Assembly: GCF_900114995.1 (NCBI RefSeq)
Contig: NZ_FOUX01000001.1
Span: forward strand, 1,302,001-1,366,000
Length of the DNA: 64,000 nt
Origin: Chitinophaga sp. YR627
Lineage (GTDB): Bacteria > Bacteroidota > Bacteroidia > Chitinophagales > Chitinophagaceae
Direction: 5' to 3'
Below are positions 16,167-23,487 of this stretch, piece after piece. Numbering within the stretch: position 1 is the stretch's first letter; each line of letters starts with the position of its first letter. Under the pieces are notes generated by a model that did not search any database, was not told the DNA's origin, and saw only the letters and a list, made by a program, of their open reading frames with translations. The position numbers were made by a program, and so were the translations under genes.

Positions 16167-17203
16167 TTGATAAGATTAAGATCCAGGAGGCTGTTAGCTG
16201 TTGCTAAGATAGCTTCTTCCGTGCTTCTGGGTTGCCAGTTGAGCAGATTTTTTGCTTTCTGTCCGCTGGCGCCTTTGACCATTCCTAAAAGCGGTACCAC
16301 CATTCTTACCTTTGGATTGAACAGGGCGGTGAGTTTGATCAGCCAGTTCGGAATTTCCTTTTTGGGGGCCATCGCTGCTTTTTCTCCCAGATTCGTTCTC
16401 AGTACATTGGCAATGTCCAGCATAGAATAAGCCCGGCCGGCAGATGCGATGAACCGTTGTCCGTTAGCGGCAGGAGATATCATTGCTTTCAGGTGCAGAT
16501 CGGCAACGTCGCGTACGTCCACAAAGCTAAAGGACATCTTCGGACAACCACCTTTCATATTGCCATTCAGCATTTGTATGATACTCTGAACCGAGTGAGA
16601 CATATCTCCTGATAGCACCGGACCAAATACCCCCGTCGGATTGACAGTTGCCAGTTCCATACCGGCGCCTTCGTTTTCTATAAATTCCCAGGCAGCCCTT
16701 TCGGAAACCGTCTTTGAGTGCTGATAAGGCGCGACGGTATCATCAATAACGGTCCAGTCTTCTTCTGTATACAGACTGGTTTTATTGGTACCCATACCGA
16801 CTGCTCCGAATGCAGAGGTCAGCACCACACGTTTTACACCTGCTTTCTTAGCTGCCCGCATGACGAACAGTACTCCATTACGCGCAGGAACCAAAAAATC
16901 TTCCAGGGTCTTTGCATCGGTATTAGGAGTAGGTGAGGCCACATGAATGACGTAAGTACAATCCTTTACGGCCGCCTCCCAGGAACGTTCATCCTGCAGG
17001 TCAGCGGTAACAAAAGACAGGGCATCAAAAGACTGGATGCCACCCTGACGGAGCATCGCCTTCACTTCATCGGCCTTCTTCAGCGAACGCAGGGATGCAC
17101 GCACTTTAAAGCCTGCATGCAGTAATGCGATCATACAATAAGAAGCGATAAATCCGGAGCCTCCGGTTACCAGTACCAGTTTGTTGTTGTTGGAATTTTC
17201 CAT
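16163..17203 (-). CDS. NAD(P)-dependent aldehyde/dihydroflavonol-type reductase (extended SDR)
   Basis: A 346-residue extended SDR. It has TGGSGFIA (13-20), HVASPTPN typical of the dihydroflavonol-4-reductase/cinnamoyl-CoA-reductase branch, the catalytic YQHSK, and SFVDVRDVADLH near the substrate lid. Bacterial members reduce aldehydes or ketones with NADPH; the substrate here is unknown. It precedes and overlaps its AraC regulator. The promoter region carries the same paired repeats found before the SDR at 9738. Confidence 0.88.
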   Translation of the reverse strand: MENSNNNKLVLVTGGSGFIASYCMIALLHAGFKVRASLRSLKKADEVKAMLRQGGIQSFDALSFVTADLQDERSWEAAVKDCTYVIHVASPTPNTDAKTLEDFLVPARNGVLFVMRAAKKAGVKRVVLTSAFGAVGMGTNKTSLYTEEDWTVIDDTVAPYQHSKTVSERAAWEFIENEGAGMELATVNPTGVFGPVLSGDMSHSVQSIIQMLNGNMKGGCPKMSFSFVDVRDVADLHLKAMISPAANGQRFIASAGRAYSMLDIANVLRTNLGEKAAMAPKKEIPNWLIKLTALFNPKVRMVVPLLGMVKGASGQKAKNLLNWQPRSTEEAILATANSLLDLNLIK

Positions 17204-17223
17204 TTTTTATCATTTACGCAGTA

Positions 17224-17287
17224 CAAAATTCGGGAGAAACCAGCGATCTCCATTTTGTTGAAAAGTCCAAAATTATTTTGTTGAAAG
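17224..17287 (-). promoter_or_regulatory. Operator-promoter of the reductase gene, twin of 9649-9716
   Basis: Read on the minus strand: CTTTCAACAAAA (17287-17276), then 23 bp further TTTTCAACAAAA (17264-17253), then after 13 bp TTTCTCCCGAATTTTG (17239-17224), 21 bp before the ATG. The last 16 bp are identical to 9701-9716 and the spacing is the same, though the intervening bases differ. Confidence 0.75.
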
Positions 17288-17369
17288 GGCCAGCAAAAAA
17301 GAGGTTATTTTAGGTGACGGGGGAAGGCTCAATAACGGCTTTTATTACCGGTTTGATGCCGCTTAGATA

Positions 17370-17427
17370 TTTGTTATCCTACGTTAATCTTACGTTCCGG
17401 AACGTAAGATTAACGTAGGATAACAAA
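17370..17427. repeat. 58-bp perfect palindrome in a 544-bp intergenic region
   Basis: Two 29-bp arms meet at TTCCGGAA (centre between 17398 and 17399) without a loop and match at every position. Each arm contains ACGTTAATCTTACGT. It lies between the reductase start (17203) and the DinB gene end (17748). There is no T-run, so it is not an ordinary terminator. The remainder of 17204-17747 holds the reductase operator, a TAAATTTG box at 17505-17512, a 19-codon frame at 17574-17633 and the DinB terminator. Confidence 0.97.
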
Positions 17428-17708
17428 AGCGCAAACAATATCTCTTCAATAAAAGAAGGGTAAAAATCAGTATTTCCCGCACACGCTTTCTCTGCCTTTT
17501 GGCGTAAATTTGTATTGTATTCACGAGGCCAATTACTGTCTCATTATTCACCTAAAAGTCTGTGTAATATTGTATGAAAGGCGCGCCGTATCCGCGTCGG
17601 GTTAACTGTATATTGACAGGAGTAAGACTGTAGAGACTTCGGCAGAAAGGGGATAGGATTATCTAACCAGTTAAACAGCAAATGAGGATGGAACTGACAT
17701 ACATTAAA

Positions 17709-17738
17709 AAAGGCTACCCACCGGCGGTGAATAGCCTT
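17709..17738 (-). terminator. Terminator after the DinB gene
   Basis: On the minus strand AAGGCTA pairs with TAGCCTT, with an inner CACCG/CGGTG pairing, and is followed by TTTTTT. It begins 10 bp after the stop at 17748. Confidence 0.8.
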
Positions 17739-17747
17739 ATATTATGG

Positions 17748-18278
17748 CTAGAACAATTTCTCCATAGGTGGTTTTACACCGGCCAGCCGCAGATAAACAG
17801 TCGTTTGTCCCCGGTGGTGGGTCTGGTGTTCGAACGCTTTTTCAAATGCCTGTTCTTTGGTAATTTCAAAGCGGTCCATCAGTTTGAACTTTTCGTTCAG
17901 CTGTGCAGGCGTCAGCTTTTTAATACAGTTGATGGCAAAGTCATAGCTTTCCATCACTACTTTGGTCACGCCTTCTTTGGATTTATCAGCCGTTTTCTCG
18001 GCTTCACCAAAACCGAAAGGCGGCTTTTCACCAGTGGCTGCCGAAGAGAAACCATAATTGGCGTCAGCAATGTGCAACATCTGCTCTGCAAAAGAGCGCA
18101 TTTCAGGTGTTGGCTTGAGTGAATAGTCCTTGTCCGGCATTGAGTCCAGGTATTCCCTGGTATACGCTTTTGCGCGTTCCCACTCTTTTACGATATCATC
18201 ACCGGAAGTTTGTGCCCTGACGATACCGCTTATACCCAGGATGAGCAGCAGGGTCTGGAAAAAAGTAACAGTTTTCAT
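17748..18278 (-). CDS. Exported DinB-family protein
   Basis: The start at 18278 gives a clear signal peptide (MKTVTFFQTLLLILGISGIVRAQ) and 176 residues; an upstream in-frame start adds only a poor N-terminus. The mature part is a DinB/YfiT-like four-helix bundle with SFAEQMLHIADANYG and EHQTHHRGQTTVYLRLAG, which hold the His residues of the usual metal site. DinB-fold proteins include thiol-S-transferases and metal-dependent hydrolases; the substrate here is unknown. It is divergent from the Crp-type regulator. Confidence 0.82.
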   Translation of the reverse strand: MKTVTFFQTLLLILGISGIVRAQTSGDDIVKEWERAKAYTREYLDSMPDKDYSLKPTPEMRSFAEQMLHIADANYGFSSAATGEKPPFGFGEAEKTADKSKEGVTKVVMESYDFAINCIKKLTPAQLNEKFKLMDRFEITKEQAFEKAFEHQTHHRGQTTVYLRLAGVKPPMEKLF

Positions 18279-18406
18279 TACGTGTATTTTTATTGGTGGC
18301 AAAATGCACTGGCATAAATTTAACACTGTTAGGTGAGATTTAGTTTAACAGGTATCAGCAAACTGATCTTTTCTCCTCCATGAAAATGAACACTCCCAAA
18401 GAATTG

Positions 18407-18414
18407 TATCTTTG
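18407..18414 (+). promoter_or_regulatory. Putative -7 element (TATCTTTG) for the Crp/Fnr gene
   Basis: TATCTTTG lies inside the longest possible frame of the regulator and ends 25 bp before ATG 18440. This supports the shorter start. Confidence 0.45.
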
Positions 18415-18439
18415 GAACAAGGCATTACTCAAATTTTAT

Positions 18440-19024
18440 ATGACGCTGGTTGAACCACTGATCCGATATTTTAAAAACTACTTTCCGCTCACCGCAAAGG
18501 AAAAAGAGGAACTATCCACCCGTTTCAGCGAGCGTAAGATCAAAAGACGGGGTTTCGTCCTGCAGGCAGGAGATGTATGCCGGCATTTTACCTTCGTCGT
18601 AACCGGATGCCTGAAAATGTATGCCGTCGATGCTGCCGGTAAAGAGCATAACCTCCAGTTTGTGGCCGAAAATGATTGGATTGCCGATATGGCCAGTTTT
18701 TATGCGGCGAAGCCGGGTAAGGTATATATAGAAGCCGTCGAACCAACCACCGTGCTCCAGATCAAACATGAGGACCTGATCTATCTCTATATGAACTATC
18801 ACAAGTTTGACCGGAACTTCCGTATCATTATCGAACAGAAGTATATCGCCTTACAAAATCGCTTACTCCTCAATATCAGCGCGACGGCAGAAGAACGATA
18901 TCTGTATTTCTTGGAGCAATATCCCCATCTGGCCAACCGCCTGCCCAATACACAGATCGCTTCCTATATCGGGATCACCCCCGAGTTCCTCAGCAAGATC
19001 AGGAAGGAGCGTAGCTTAAGTTAG
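18440..19024 (+). CDS. Crp/Fnr-family transcriptional regulator
   Basis: A 194-residue protein, the usual length for the short Bacteroidota Crp-like group. The cyclic-nucleotide-binding fold covers about 20-120 (RRGFVLQAGDVCRHFTFVVTG, FVAENDWIADMASF). The C-terminal winged helix ends with NTQIASYIGITPEFLSKIRKE. An in-frame ATG at 18380 would add 20 residues but lies upstream of a good -7 element, so 18440 is preferred. The RPxE ligand signature of true cAMP binders is not obvious. It probably regulates the divergent DinB or the following VOC gene. Confidence 0.87.
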   Translation: MTLVEPLIRYFKNYFPLTAKEKEELSTRFSERKIKRRGFVLQAGDVCRHFTFVVTGCLKMYAVDAAGKEHNLQFVAENDWIADMASFYAAKPGKVYIEAVEPTTVLQIKHEDLIYLYMNYHKFDRNFRIIIEQKYIALQNRLLLNISATAEERYLYFLEQYPHLANRLPNTQIASYIGITPEFLSKIRKERSLS

Positions 19025-19073
19025 TAAAGACTGCTTATGCATCTTTTGTGTACATTTAAGAAACCCCCGTCAT

Positions 19074-19436
19074 ATGCATTTCAGCAAACTTGTTCCGAAT
19101 GTGTTTTATACCGATATCAATGAAGGACTGACGTTCTTTGTCGATTGCCTCGCATTCGTCATCACACACGATGAACGTACCGCCGCTCAGCCATTTTGTG
19201 TGCTGGAAAAAGACGGACTGCGGATCAACCTGTTTGAGAATGCTGCACTGGCAAAGGAACATAACCCGGAATTCAGGCTTGTTACCGATGACATAGAAGC
19301 CGTCTACCGGCAAGTCGCTGCCTCGCACCCTGCATTTTTACACCCCAATCTCAGCACCATCACACGCAGGCCCTGGGGAGCCAAAGAATTCGCCCTGATG
19401 GATAAACAGCTGGGGGTGATCATTCAGCAATGGTAG
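19074..19436 (+). CDS. VOC-family (glyoxalase/bleomycin-resistance-like) protein
   Basis: A 120-residue protein with the βαβββ layout of the VOC fold: LVPNVFYTDINEGLTFFVDC at the start, CVLEKDGLRINLFE in the middle and KEFALMDKQLGVIIQQ at the end. Members bind a divalent metal or sequester small toxic compounds. No specific substrate can be named. It follows the Crp/Fnr gene by 49 bp and may share its transcript. Confidence 0.8.
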   Translation: MHFSKLVPNVFYTDINEGLTFFVDCLAFVITHDERTAAQPFCVLEKDGLRINLFENAALAKEHNPEFRLVTDDIEAVYRQVAASHPAFLHPNLSTITRRPWGAKEFALMDKQLGVIIQQW

Positions 19437-19477
19437 ACACCGGGATATGTATTTAAAGAGAATTAATACCCAGGTTC

Positions 19478-19508
19478 TTGCATACCAGGCTCTTTTTGTT
19501 TACCTTCG
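19478..19508 (+). promoter_or_regulatory. Putative promoter of the sulP leader transcript
   Basis: TTG at 19478-19480 and TACCTTCG at 19501-19508 are 20 bp apart, fitting the Bacteroidota -33/-7 arrangement (TTTG, TAnnTTTG). Transcription would start shortly before the ATG at 19516, leaving a leader of about 150 nt before sulP. Confidence 0.5.
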
Positions 19509-19515
19509 CGGACTT

Positions 19516-19557
19516 ATGAACAGCAATATCACATCATCTTCCCTTACTCCACCTTGA
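19516..19557 (+). CDS. Putative 13-aa leader peptide upstream of the SulP gene (MNSNITSSSLTPP)
   Basis: The ATG lies just downstream of a promoter-like pair. The frame ends with two Pro codons and TGA. It is followed at once by a hairpin (GATAGT at about 19556-19561 with ACTATC near 19571-19576) and a second possible GCTC/GAGC stem. The arrangement resembles the stronger Pro-rich leader before the EamA gene at 22914. That it is translated, and that it regulates, is inference. Confidence 0.4.
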   Translation: MNSNITSSSLTPP

Positions 19558-19666
19558 TAGTTCATCATTGACTATCGCTTACGCTCGTCTGTTACCGGTG
19601 AGCGCACTGTTCTGTTCACATCATTCGTAATCATTGATTCATCTTACTTTTTAAACTTTCATTTTC

Positions 19667-21205
19667 GTGAAGGCTTACCTTAATTTATTTGACTTTAAAC
19701 AAAAGGTTAATTACAAGACTGAAGTATTGGCCGGGCTGACCGTGGCAATGACCATGATCCCCGAGTCGCTGTCTTTTGCCATCTTAGCCGGATTATCTCC
19801 GCTCACAGGTTTATATGCCGCCTTTCTCATGGGACTGATCACTGCTGTTCTTGGCGGCAGACCAGGCATGGTATCCGGAGGGGCAGGCGCTACTGTAGTC
19901 GTGTTGATTGCCCTGATGCAGTCACATGGAGTGGAATATGTATTCGCAGCAGTCGCATTGGCCGGTATCTTCCAGCTCTGCGTAGGTATCTTCAGATTAG
20001 GGAAGTTTATCCGCCTGGTACCACAACCCGTGATGTACGGATTCGTGAACGGACTGGCCGTGATTATTTTTATGGCCCAGATCCAGCAGTTCAGGGTAAA
20101 TACGGGTAACGGGATGGAGTGGTTATCAGGACCTGCTTTGTGGACCATGCTGGGACTGGTCGCAGTGACCATCGTCATTGTGTTCTTATTCCCAAAACTA
20201 ACCAAAGCCGTACCGGCCTCCCTGGTAGCCATCATTGTTGTCTTTCTGCTGGCATTGGGATTGGGTATCGAAACCAAAACAGTCAAAGACATTGCTTCCA
20301 TCAGTGGTGGTTTCCCGCCATTCCATATCCCGTCAGTGCCTTTTAGTTTTGATACACTGAAGGTCATTTTCCCTTATTCACTGGTGATGGCAGGTGTGGG
20401 CTTGATTGAAAGTCTGCTGACTTTAAACGTAGTGGACGAAATCACCGGCACCAAAGGAAGGGGTAACAAAGAAGCCGTTGCCCAGGGTACCGCCAATATC
20501 GTCAATGGGTTCTTCACCGGTATGGGGGGATGTGCGATGATCGCACAGTCTTTTGTAAACCTCTCAGCTGGCTCCAGGGCCAGACTCTCCGGTATCATCG
20601 CAGCACTGACCATTCTGCTCATCATTCTTTTCGGTGCACCCGTGATCGAAAGAGTACCCATGGCAGCCCTGGTAGGTGTAATGATCATGGTCGCTATCGG
20701 AACATTTGAATGGATCAGCTTACGGATCATCAATAAAATGCCCCGTCATGACGTAGCGGTTGGTATCCTGGTGGCATTGATCACTGTCTGGTTACACAAC
20801 CTGGCATTGGCCGTACTGATCGGCGTGATCATCTCCGCACTCGTTTTTGCCTGGGAAAGTGCCAAAAGGATCCGTGCACGAAAATATACAGATGAACACG
20901 GGATCAGACACTATGAGATCTACGGTCCTTTGTTTTTTGGTTCCGTGTCCGCTTTTATGGACAAGTTTGATGTACAAAATGATCCCGCGGAAGTGATCAT
21001 TGATTTTAAGGAAAGTCGTGTAGCCGATATGAGTGCGATCGAAGCTCTGAGTAAACTGACAGAACGGTATCAGCAACTTAATAAAAAACTGCACCTGCGT
21101 CACCTGAGTGAAGATTGCCGTTTACTGCTGAAGAATGCGGAAGGTGTGATCGAGGTGAATATATTGGAGGACCCTGAGTACAGGGTTGCGGCAGAACCAA
21201 GATAA
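19667..21205 (+). CDS. SulP-family anion transporter with STAS domain
   Basis: A 512-residue inner-membrane transporter starting at GTG. The membrane part (about 1-400) shows the SulP signature region (VAMTMIPESLSFAILAGLSP, residues 27-46; LTGLYAAFLMGL). A cytosolic STAS domain follows (about 420-505; FGSVSAFMDKF, VIIDFKESRVADMSAIEAL). Substrates in the family include sulfate, bicarbonate and dicarboxylates; the anion here is not determined. A leader peptide-like frame lies in the 230-bp upstream gap. Confidence 0.92.
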   Translation: MKAYLNLFDFKQKVNYKTEVLAGLTVAMTMIPESLSFAILAGLSPLTGLYAAFLMGLITAVLGGRPGMVSGGAGATVVVLIALMQSHGVEYVFAAVALAGIFQLCVGIFRLGKFIRLVPQPVMYGFVNGLAVIIFMAQIQQFRVNTGNGMEWLSGPALWTMLGLVAVTIVIVFLFPKLTKAVPASLVAIIVVFLLALGLGIETKTVKDIASISGGFPPFHIPSVPFSFDTLKVIFPYSLVMAGVGLIESLLTLNVVDEITGTKGRGNKEAVAQGTANIVNGFFTGMGGCAMIAQSFVNLSAGSRARLSGIIAALTILLIILFGAPVIERVPMAALVGVMIMVAIGTFEWISLRIINKMPRHDVAVGILVALITVWLHNLALAVLIGVIISALVFAWESAKRIRARKYTDEHGIRHYEIYGPLFFGSVSAFMDKFDVQNDPAEVIIDFKESRVADMSAIEALSKLTERYQQLNKKLHLRHLSEDCRLLLKNAEGVIEVNILEDPEYRVAAEPR

Positions 21206-21235
21206 AAGCGTCTTATATATTATATATAATAAAGA

Positions 21236-21268
21236 GACGGGCAGCAAGGATTATTCCTGCTGCCCGTC
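21236..21268. terminator. Bidirectional terminator between sulP and the ProX gene
   Basis: GACGGGCAGCA pairs with TGCTGCCCGTC around an 11-nt loop. It is followed by TTTATTTT on the plus strand and by TCTTTATTA on the minus strand, between two convergent genes. Confidence 0.85.
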
Positions 21269-21286
21269 TTTATTTTAATCAGACCA

Positions 21287-21826
21287 TTATATCTGAATGA
21301 TCTTCGCCGGATGTTTGGCATATTCCGGGAATACGTTCACGACCCAATCGGTATTGATCTTCATATAACTGGTCGTGGTACCATCACTGCAACCATACCA
21401 TTCTTCCTTAAGTACATCACTATCAATGACTAACTGTACCTTATTTTCGGTATCGAGTAATACGCCGAATATAGTGGTCGCACCCACGGTAGTCCCCAGC
21501 ATGCTCAGTAGTAATTCCGCCGGTGCAAAGGATACACGGGAGATACTAAGCGCACTGCTCAGGTCTTTCGTCACGAACGGTTTATCCGCAGTCGTTACAA
21601 AAAGATAAAAGGCCGTCTGCTGACGGTTACACAGAAAGAGCGTTTTAACCGTCTTCATTTGCAGCCGCTCATCGATCTGTATACAGTCTTCCATTGTAAT
21701 CGCTTCATCATTTTCCACTCTTTCAAATGGGATGTTTTGCTGCTCCAACGTCGTATAAACCATTTGCTGTAATGGTGTTTTAAAAACCGCCGGAGCCGTC
21801 GTCATCACTTCACTTACATTGATCAT
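21287..21826 (-). CDS. YbaK/ProX-type prolyl-tRNA deacylase (trans-editing protein)
   Basis: A 179-residue YbaK/EbsC-fold protein that in this family hydrolyses misacylated tRNA-Pro, mainly Ala-tRNA-Pro. Seen are the fold's KTVKTLFLCN (57-66), TTADKPFVTKDLSSAL and the loop GTTVGATTIFGVL that forms the substrate site. It overlaps the EamA gene by 4 bp (ATGA) and is translated after it. The upstream leader peptide with three Pro codons gives the pair a common theme of proline supply or charging. Confidence 0.85.
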   Translation of the reverse strand: MINVSEVMTTAPAVFKTPLQQMVYTTLEQQNIPFERVENDEAITMEDCIQIDERLQMKTVKTLFLCNRQQTAFYLFVTTADKPFVTKDLSSALSISRVSFAPAELLLSMLGTTVGATTIFGVLLDTENKVQLVIDSDVLKEEWYGCSDGTTTSYMKINTDWVVNVFPEYAKHPAKIIQI

Positions 21827-22728
21827 AATGATATTTCCTTTCTGGTTTTTAATGATTTATAATAGTTCATCGCAGCAATCGCTGCAAGCATCACCACGAT
21901 GCCGCCTATCTGTAACGGACTGACAGCCTCTTTTAAAACGATATGCGCACAGATCACCGCAACAGGAAACTCGATCGTCATCAGAATAGCACTGGTGCCT
22001 GCTCCGATATGCGGAATACCTACCGCGAACAGGGCCGTTGGTATCGTCGTACCTACTACTGCGAGGAAGATCGCCCATCCGAGGAAATCATATCCGAAGT
22101 GATTCGCGACAAGGATCGTTTTTGCATTGACAATAAAAATAGCCAGGGCCGAACCCACCATAATGAATGTACTTTTCGACTGCCATTTCACCTCCTTTGG
22201 TACCCTGCTGTTCGCGACAATATAAACAGCATAGGTCAGTGAAGATGCCAGGGCGAATAAGATGCCCTGCCAGGAAAAGGACAGATCCTTTGCATGCAGC
22301 AGATCACCAGCCATCACCGTACCGATCAGGATAAAGATAACAGTTATCGCTTCAGCTTTCCCCGGCCGTTGACCAAAAACGATCCATTCCAGTAATAAAC
22401 TGAACCAGGTGAACTGCATCAGGATTACAATCGCAAGGGAGGCGGAGATATAACTCACCGATTGATAATAGAGGAAATTGGTAATACCGATAATACCGCC
22501 GGTTAGCAATAATGATAACAGACCTTTACGGGATAAAGGTGTCTTTTCTCCCCGGAAACTGCTCAGGAATAATAGTATACCTAAAAATATCGCGGCTAAC
22601 AGGGCCTGCGAAAAGGCAATTTCCGCCGCATTATATCCATAGGAATAGATTAAGCGCACAAACGAAGACATCGTGCCGTACATCACGCCTCCCAGGAGGA
22701 CCATGAATGAATATCTAAAATTTTTCAT
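21823..22728 (-). CDS. EamA/DMT-family transporter, putative metabolite exporter
   Basis: A 301-residue membrane protein with ten hydrophobic segments and two EamA repeats (first MVLLGGVMYGTMSSFVRL..., second GILFALASSLTYAVYIVANS...). DMT transporters of this type often export amino acids or related metabolites. It is the first gene of the operon with the prolyl-tRNA deacylase and is preceded by a 200-nt leader with a Pro-rich peptide. An amino-acid substrate (proline or alanine) is inference from that context. Confidence 0.87.
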   Translation of the reverse strand: MKNFRYSFMVLLGGVMYGTMSSFVRLIYSYGYNAAEIAFSQALLAAIFLGILLFLSSFRGEKTPLSRKGLLSLLLTGGIIGITNFLYYQSVSYISASLAIVILMQFTWFSLLLEWIVFGQRPGKAEAITVIFILIGTVMAGDLLHAKDLSFSWQGILFALASSLTYAVYIVANSRVPKEVKWQSKSTFIMVGSALAIFIVNAKTILVANHFGYDFLGWAIFLAVVGTTIPTALFAVGIPHIGAGTSAILMTIEFPVAVICAHIVLKEAVSPLQIGGIVVMLAAIAAMNYYKSLKTRKEISL

Positions 22729-22821
22729 TTCAAGATTGTGTGAATAGATATAAAATAATCAGTACCTGCCATGTGGCGGCTAAACAACCTTGAAAGAGAC
22801 AATAAGTTGCAGAGAACATCC

Positions 22822-22878
22822 TGCCCGTTGTAGTGGCGGGCATCGGATAATCCGGTTATTCAGCCTTTAGGCTACCGG
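22822..22878 (-). promoter_or_regulatory. Two leader hairpins behind the proline leader peptide
   Basis: On the minus strand, hairpin 1 pairs CCGGT with ACCGG (22878-22852) around an inner AGCC/GGCT stem. It contains the last Pro codon and the stop codon of the leader. Hairpin 2 pairs TGCCCG with CGGGCA (22842-22822). CGGATTATCCG between them overlaps both, so mutually exclusive folds are possible. No T-run follows, so control of translation or Rho access is as likely as classic attenuation. Confidence 0.6.
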
Positions 22879-22914
22879 AGGAGGCGTGTTGGATGCGAAG
22901 AAAGAAAATGTCAT
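22867..22914 (-). CDS. Putative proline leader peptide (MTFSFFASNTPPPVA)
   Basis: A 15-codon frame with ATG at 22914 and TAA at 22869-22867, lying 138 bp before the EamA ATG. It contains three consecutive Pro codons (CCT CCT CCG) near its end. A promoter-like TATCTTCG lies at 22939-22932, so the ATG would sit about 12 nt into the mRNA. A ribosome paused on the Pro codons would cover hairpin 1. Poly-Pro tracts also stall ribosomes intrinsically. The downstream genes (exporter and prolyl-tRNA editing protein) fit this sensor. It is too short for ordinary gene finders. Confidence 0.6.
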   Translation of the reverse strand: MTFSFFASNTPPPVA

Positions 22915-22931
22915 AGCATTGAATATGGTGA

Positions 22932-22939
22932 CGAAGATA
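22932..22939 (-). promoter_or_regulatory. Putative -7 element (TATCTTCG) for the leader-EamA-ProX transcript
   Basis: TATCTTCG differs by one base from TAnnTTTG and matches the TACCTTCG box before the sulP leader. Transcription from here gives a leader of about 200 nt before the EamA gene. The rest of the 22729-23080 gap shows nothing further. Confidence 0.4.
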
Positions 22940-23080
22940 ATAAGAAAATAACAGCTTGTCTATCTTCTTTTTAGAGCAGTGACAATACCTACCCTTAAAC
23001 TAGATTAAGACTATTTATTAAGATGGTTTATTGTACCGGGTAGTCCGGATGCGCCAACTTTGCATCAAATTGAAGACACT

Positions 23081-23473
23081 ATGCAAAGTCAGCAGGAGAA
23101 TCAGGCGATAGAAAAATTGTTATCAGATTTTGCGGCCACACTGAATGCGGCAACTATCCAGCACATCTCTTCTTTCTTCACGGAAGATGCCGTGTTTATG
23201 CCAGATGGTTTTAAGATACTGAAAGCAGCTGATCTGAAACGTACCGGTAATGGATATCTGCAACGATCTCATTTTCAGATCGGATTTACCATAAAAGAAG
23301 TGGAGATCGGCTTGCCCTATGCATTTGTACGCGCAACTGCCGCCGCAGCACTACTCGACCCGGATACACAGCAATTAATCACACAGCAGAGCCGGGACTT
23401 CTTTGTACTCAGAAAGGACAACGAAGACTGGAAGATCTTCCGGTATATGTTTAACCGCGTGAAAGTAAAATAA
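23081..23473 (+). CDS. NTF2-like/SnoaL-like protein
   Basis: A 130-residue protein when started at ATG 23081; an in-frame TTG at 23060 is less likely. It shows the NTF2 cone fold: helix AIEKLLSDFAATLNAATIQHISSFFTEDAVFMPDG, then strands ending in DFFVLRKDNEDWKIFRYMFNR. Such proteins are SnoaL/DUF4440-like, either enzymes on small hydrophobic substrates or non-catalytic binders. It lies 14 bp before the quinone reductase gene and is likely in one operon with it and possibly with the ergothioneine genes. Confidence 0.75.
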   Translation: MQSQQENQAIEKLLSDFAATLNAATIQHISSFFTEDAVFMPDGFKILKAADLKRTGNGYLQRSHFQIGFTIKEVEIGLPYAFVRATAAAALLDPDTQQLITQQSRDFFVLRKDNEDWKIFRYMFNRVKVK

Positions 23474-23487
23474 TTAAACAGATCATC

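Noticed and set aside
17370..17427. Transcription terminator
   Set aside because: No loop and no T-run on either strand; the DinB gene already has a proper terminator at 17709-17738.
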